Assembly: GCA_018398575.1 (NCBI GenBank)
Contig: JAGTXZ010000008.1
Coordinates: 1,550,001 to 1,614,000 of the forward strand
Reading direction: 5' to 3'
DNA length: 64,000 bases
Origin: Ampelomyces quisqualis
Lineage: Eukaryota; Ascomycota; Dothideomycetes; Pleosporales; Phaeosphaeriaceae
This document shows, one piece after another, positions 59,384-64,000 of the stretch (position 1 is its first letter; each line of letters starts with the position of its first letter). The position numbers and the translations under genes are program-made. Under the pieces are notes generated by a model that saw nothing but the letters and a program-made list of their open reading frames with translations, had not been told where the DNA came from and searched no databases.

Positions 59384-60912
59384 ATGGCTTCAGTCGCTGC
59401 GGTGTGTAGGGCGTCGGCGCGCACTGCGGCCCAGCAACTTCGCAGTCACGGCGCACGGAGAGGTGAGTACTCTGACGATCGGGATTCACACGGCCCATGT
59501 TGACAGCGACGTAGCTTTCCACTCTGGCCAGGCGGCGCCCGCGGCGCAGAATTTCAACATGCCTGCACTCTCTCCGACCATGACCGAGGGCAATATCGCG
59601 ACCTGGAAGATCAAGGAAGGTACGACCGGCCACCCGACCCGACTGCACGGCACGGCACTCTCGTGGAAGACATTACGCGATTAGAACATGGGACACATTT
59701 GGTACGAGCGGCGCTGACTTGAGCAGGGGATTCATTCTCAGCCGGTGACGTTCTGCTGGAAATCGAAACGGACAAGGCGCAGATGGATGTTGAGGCTCAA
59801 GACGATGGCATTCTCGCAAAGATAATAGTAAGTTGCAGGAGACTGAAGGAACACACGGACACGCCTGACGGTCGCTACAGCAAGGGGACGGTTCAAAGCA
59901 AGTTCAGGTCGGATCTAGGATAGCCGTCACAGCTGAGCCTGGCGACGACGTAAGCTCTCTGGAGCTCCCTGCGGAGGACAATCCAACATCGAAGAAAGCA
60001 GAGGCTCCCAAAAAAGAGCCGAAGCAGCAGCCTAAAGAAGAATCTCAGTCGGTGTCAAAGGAAGAACGAACCTCCAAGCCACCCCCAAAGTCTGGCGCAC
60101 CGCGACCATCTTCTGGCGGCAAGGCTCAGAAACAAACATACCCCTTGTATCCCTCTGTGCAGCACCTCCTCAAACTCAACAGCCTGCCAAAAGAGGAGGC
60201 AGACAAGATCCCAGCAACTGGTCCCAATGGCAGACTTTTGAAGGGCGACGTCTTGGCGTATGTCGGCAAGATTCAGAACTCATACCCTGTGGAGTCCGCC
60301 GAGCGATTCAAGAAGCTTGCTCACCTTGATCTGTCCAACATCAAGGTCATGCAGAAGAAGGAGGCTGCCGCGAAGAAGCCCGAGGCAGCCCCGGCGCCAG
60401 TTGTTGAAGATCTCGATGTCGAGGTCGCCCTTTCAATCTCATTCAAGGCGGTCATGGACTGTCAAAAGCGTGTCCACGACTCGATTGGCGTATTCCTACC
60501 CCTTTCTACCTTCATTGCGCGTGCTACGGAGCTCGCAAACGAGGATTTACCCAAGTCAAAGGCGGGAAAGCCATCTGCTGATGAGCTATTCAATGCCGTC
60601 CTTGGTCTAGACAAGATTGGCAAGAAGTTGTCGCGAGGTAACTTCGTTCCTCAGGTCACCGCTCTGCCTGCTGCGACTGTATCGAGCACACGCGCCCCAA
60701 TCTTCAGAAAGCCTGATGTGCTAGACATTCTGTCAGCTAGGAAATCCCCCGGTCATGGTAGCAAGCCTGCGAGCGGTGGAGCGGAAGGCGTCGTCGGCCC
60801 CCTGAATGTTTTCAGTGTCAGCGTGCCCAAGGGTGACGAGAAGAGGGGACGCATTTTCCTGGAACGCGTCAAGAGCGTTCTTGAGGTCGAGCCAGGTAGG
60901 CTCGTTGTTTGA
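59384..60912 (+). CDS. PDX1: Pyruvate dehydrogenase X component (E3-binding protein)
   Basis: Four exons (59,384-59,462; 59,515-59,619; 59,727-59,827; 59,881-60,912; introns 52, 107 and 53 nt) give 438 aa. PDX1 anchors dihydrolipoamide dehydrogenase (E3) to the pyruvate dehydrogenase core in the mitochondrial matrix. The presequence is MASVAAVCRASARTAAQQLR to RRAFHSG. The lipoyl domain has FNMPALSPTMTEGNI and the lipoylated Lys78 in EIETDKAQMD. A Lys/Pro/Ser-rich hinge follows. The E3-binding domain lies near 183-225 (YPLYPSVQHLLKLNSLPKEE, GPNGRLLKGDVLAYV). The C-terminal part is short and lacks the HxxxDG acetyltransferase motif, which separates it from E2 (Lat1). The first acceptor was chosen at CGTAG (59,513-59,514) because the nearer CCAG breaks the frame. 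Confidence 0.92.
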
Positions 60913-61713
60913 ATATCAAGATGTTGCATGCATAGTCTTTGTATATTATTGCATCTTCGCTCCTCCAGCGGAGGCAATGTTAAACATTTTCGGAACAGGT
61001 GTAGGTTTTGCTGCATTGGGCAACTCTTTCCGCTCCTCCAGAGCCAGCACTAGCTGGTCTCCCTCCGAGCGGCACCCGACGCGTGGTCGCAAGTCCCGAT
61101 CAGCGGAGTGCAATGTATGTTCACTCCTTGGAGTCACTCCGTTGGACTGTGAATTGCTGTCGTCAAACAAGTGCCGTACTTGCCCCATGGGAATGACAGG
61201 CGCGTTCCTAGGTGAGCGGCGACGCTAAAGCTTGACACAAACTTTCTTTGGGCCGGGGTCACAGGCTCACGGAGAGGGCTTGTGCGCGACAGCAGATGCG
61301 TGAGATGCGCATGGGAGGCTCATTCGGAGCCGCAGCGCACTATGGCCAGGGCTGGAGCTGAGCAGGCGGTGAGAGGCGCTGGGTGACACGATGAAATAAA
61401 GAATTGCATCATGCGAAATCCAGGGCATCCGGCATAAGGCCGTGGTCGGAACACAGGGCGAACTGTTCTGTCTGACTCCATAATTTGACATCTGCCACTG
61501 CTTTTCTTCCCCACGCCTTGCCTGCCTGCTCCCTGCTCCCTGCCGCTGCCGCTGCCGCTAGTTTTGAGGTCCGAAAGCGCACGCCCAAGCTCCCTCCCAG
61601 TAGGCCTGCTCGCCAACCCACTTCCGCACCCCTTCGTCGCCTTCTCTCCATCCCTACATTTACTCTTCGACCTATCTCGAGCCCAATTGACGTGCTACCG
61701 CAAGCCCCCCACC
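60913..61713. other. PDX1-AGC1 intergenic region
   Basis: About 800 bp hold the PDX1 3' end and AGC1 promoter. A pyrimidine-rich stretch with CTGCCGCTGCCGCTGCCGCT near 61,539-61,560 and CT-rich runs to the start codon resemble fungal CT-box core promoters. No gene seen. Confidence 0.5.
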
Positions 61714-63968
61714 ATGGCGACAGTCACGGAGCAGGTTGGCGAGGTGCTGCTGGGGACTACCGATGAGCCCCAGCTGTCGCAGCTTACTCGCGCAGCATTT
61801 ATGAAGCACGCCCGGAAGGACGAGGAGACGGGCGACTACTTCCTGACCGAGGATCAATTCATCAACGCAGTGGCGCCAGAGAGCGAGGACTACGTAAGCT
61901 TTCTACATGCCTGCAACCTGTCGACTTGTGAAGCTCACGGTGCGCCCCTCCACAGCACAAAATCAAGCGCTACCAGTATGGCATACTGTTCGCCGTGGCG
62001 GACCGCGACCGCAAGGGCAGAGTTAGCATTCACGACTGGTCCGTCTTCCAGAACCTTCTCGCGAAGCCCGACGCCGAGTATGAGGTCGTTTTCCGCTTCT
62101 TCGATAAGAACCGCACTGGCTACATCAACTTCGACGATTTCTACGAGACCTGGAAGGCGCACAAGACAGACGGGAGTCTACCCTTCAATTGGGAAGGCGA
62201 GTGGGCAGCGCTGTATGTCGGTGCCAAGAAGAACAGACATGTTATGACGTACCCTCAGTTCGCACAGATGCTGCGTGGGTTGCAGGGCGAGAGGGTGCGC
62301 CAGGGCTTTATGCACTTTGACAGCGACAAGGATGGTTTCGTCGAGCCCGAAGACTTCCAGCGCATCATCCGCGAAACCGCCAGCCACAAGCTCTCCGACT
62401 ACCTTCTTGACAACCTCCCCACCCTTTGTAACATCTCCACTGGTAGCAAGATCTCTTACGCCAATGTTCGTGCTTTCCAGAACATGATTCAGCAGATGGA
62501 CATGGTCGAGATGATTGTTCGAAATGCCACCCAGAAGAGCTCTGACGGCAAGATAACCCGCACAGACTTCCTCAACGAGGCCGCAAGACTGAGTCGCTTC
62601 AATCTCTATACACCAATGGAGGCGGACATTCTTTTCCACTTTGCTGGTCTAGACGAAGCATCTGGACGGCTCAGTCTGCGAGACTTTGCCCGCGTTCTCG
62701 ATCCCTCATGGCACACGGCAGCATCATTCGGAGCCGACCAAGTGGCTGATGCTGGACAGAAGGTATTTGCAAAGACAACGTCGATATGGCATGACATTCT
62801 TGAGTCTGTGCACCACTTTGCGCTTGGTTCCTTGGCCGGTGCGTTTGGTGCGTTTATGGTGTATCCTATTGATTTGGTCAAGACTCGAATGCAGAACCAG
62901 AGAAGTTCAGGCGCGGGCCATGTGCTCTACAAGAACTCGCTCGATTGCGCGATGAAGGTCATTAAGAACGAAGGGTTCACGGGACTCTACTCTGGTGTTC
63001 TCCCTCAGCTTGTTGGTGTAGCTCCGGAGAAGGCTATCAAACTGACAGTGAATGACTTGGTGCGTGGAAAGCTAACGGATAAGTCGACGGGTAGCATCAA
63101 GTTGCCTTTTGAGTTGCTCGCTGGTGGTACGGCTGGTGCGTGTCAGGTCGTCTTCACAAACCCGCTTGAGATTGTCAAAATTCGTCTCCAGATTCAGGGC
63201 GAGCTTGCAAAGAATGTAGAGGGCGTCCCCAAGCGATCTGCCATGTGGATCGTCAGGAACTTGGGTCTTGTCGGTCTGTACAAGGGTGCCTCGGCTTGTT
63301 TGCTGCGTGATGGTGAGTGGCGTCGACGTTTGGTATATGTGGTTACTCACCAGTCACAGTCCCCTTCTCTGCCATCTACTTCCCATCGTACAGCCATCTG
63401 AAGAAGGATTTCTTTGGCGAGAGCCCAGAAAAGTCGTTGGGCGTCGTCCAGATGCTGACGGCCGGGGCTATCGCCGGTATGCCTGCTGCGTATCTCACGA
63501 CACCGTGCGATGTCATCAAGACGCGGTTACAAGTAGAGGCGCGCAAGGGCGAGGTCGCGTACACTGGTCTCCGGCACGCTGCGCAGACCATCTGGCGCGA
63601 GGAGGGGTTCAAGGCATTCTTCAAAGGAGGACCGGCTCGTATTATGCGTTCATCGCCCCAATTCGGGTTCACGCTAGCTGGGTACGAGCTTTTGCAGCGA
63701 GGTGTGTATCTCTCCGACGTCTGTTCATGCAAACGAGCGTACTGACATGCGGATTGCAGCGCTGCCAATGCCGGGCTCTGTCCAGGCGGAAACGAGCCTC
63801 GAGCCGTCTGTGGGTCTTTCCGAGGCCAAGGCACCGCTACCCTACCTCCGCAGCCGAAACGCCCTGAAGGTTATCCTTGATCTGGACGAAAACTTTGGGC
63901 GACCGAAATTGCCGGCTGACCATCAGTGGACGGGCATCCCAGGGTTCACTGGAAAGCCCAAGGCGTGA
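61714..63968 (+). CDS. AGC1: Mitochondrial aspartate/glutamate carrier, Ca2+-regulated
   Basis: Four exons (61,714-61,893; 61,956-63,312; 63,360-63,701; 63,760-63,968; introns 62, 47 and 58 nt) give 695 aa, the usual length of aralar/citrin-type carriers. It exchanges matrix aspartate for cytosolic glutamate plus a proton and feeds the malate-aspartate shuttle. The N-terminal ~320 residues form the EF-hand regulatory domain (DKNRTGYINFDDF, DSDKDGFVEPEDF; other hands degenerate). Three carrier repeats follow with signature motifs YPIDLVKTRMQ near 364, NPLEIVKIRLQ near 463 and TPCDVIKTRLQ near 560. A C-terminal amphipathic tail (ALKVILDLDENFG to FTGKPKA) matches the family's C-terminal domain. 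Yeast Agc1 lacks complete EF-hands, whereas this filamentous-fungal form keeps them, as in animals. The last intron sits just before the tail. Confidence 0.96.
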
Positions 63969-64000
63969 TGCCGTACTGCACGCGTCTAGGCGCGCCGAGG

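Noticed and set aside
59524..59534. CCAG acceptor just before the lipoyl-domain exon of PDX1
   Set aside because: With the GTGAGT donor at 59,463 it puts the lipoyl domain out of frame; the upstream CGTAG acceptor restores it.

Overview
The window is nuclear DNA of a filamentous ascomycete (Pezizomycotina). This rests on 45-107 nt introns with GTAAGT/GTGAGT/GTACGT donors and CTAAC-type branch sites, on orthologues such as Rad2/XPG, Yta7/ATAD2, PDX1 and the Ca2+-regulated aspartate/glutamate carrier, and on a heavy RIP-like mutation footprint. A dothideomycete is my guess; the sequence alone does not prove it.

Two chromatin worlds meet near 30.1 kb. Positions 1 to about 30,100 are an AT-rich, gene-dead block of mutated repeats. 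Almost every TCA, CCA, TGA and TGG is gone, while ACA, GCA, TGT and TGC remain, and TAG/TAA stops riddle otherwise coherent reading frames. Inside it I recognise: a minus-strand Plavaka-like transposase remnant (~4.4-5.1 kb); a pogo/Fot1-like DDE transposase remnant (~9.6-10.3 kb); several tandem arrays, including six 147-bp units at 7.4-8.3 kb; an unidentified ~2.8 kb coding-like stretch (13.9-16.8 kb); and an SF1 (UPF1-type) helicase-like coding stretch (~17.6-30.0 kb). That helicase frame is split by a structurally complete 7,096-bp Ty3/Gypsy chromovirus at 19,439-26,534. The retroelement has two 299-bp LTRs, a CTACC target-site duplication, RT/RNase H/integrase/chromodomain remnants, and a primer-binding site that matches its own predicted mRNA 5' end (Tf1-like self-priming).

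Positions 30.4-64 kb are ordinary gene-dense euchromatin with twelve gene models: RAD2 (+), an AT-hook/SUMO-interaction-motif protein (+), a decayed pseudogene (-), two tandem Cys-rich single-pass membrane paralogues (+,+), an alpha/beta hydrolase (-), a ZZ/EF-hand membrane protein (+), a cAMP-receptor-like GPCR (-), YTA7 (-), a mitochondrial TMEM223-like protein (-), PDX1 (+) and AGC1 (+). I built spliced models for the multi-exon genes; all close in frame. The right end is rich in mitochondrial functions: a TMEM223-like/PDX1 divergent pair sharing a 249-bp promoter, then AGC1. RAD2 and YTA7 are DNA repair and chromatin factors. No tRNA, rRNA or CRISPR was seen.
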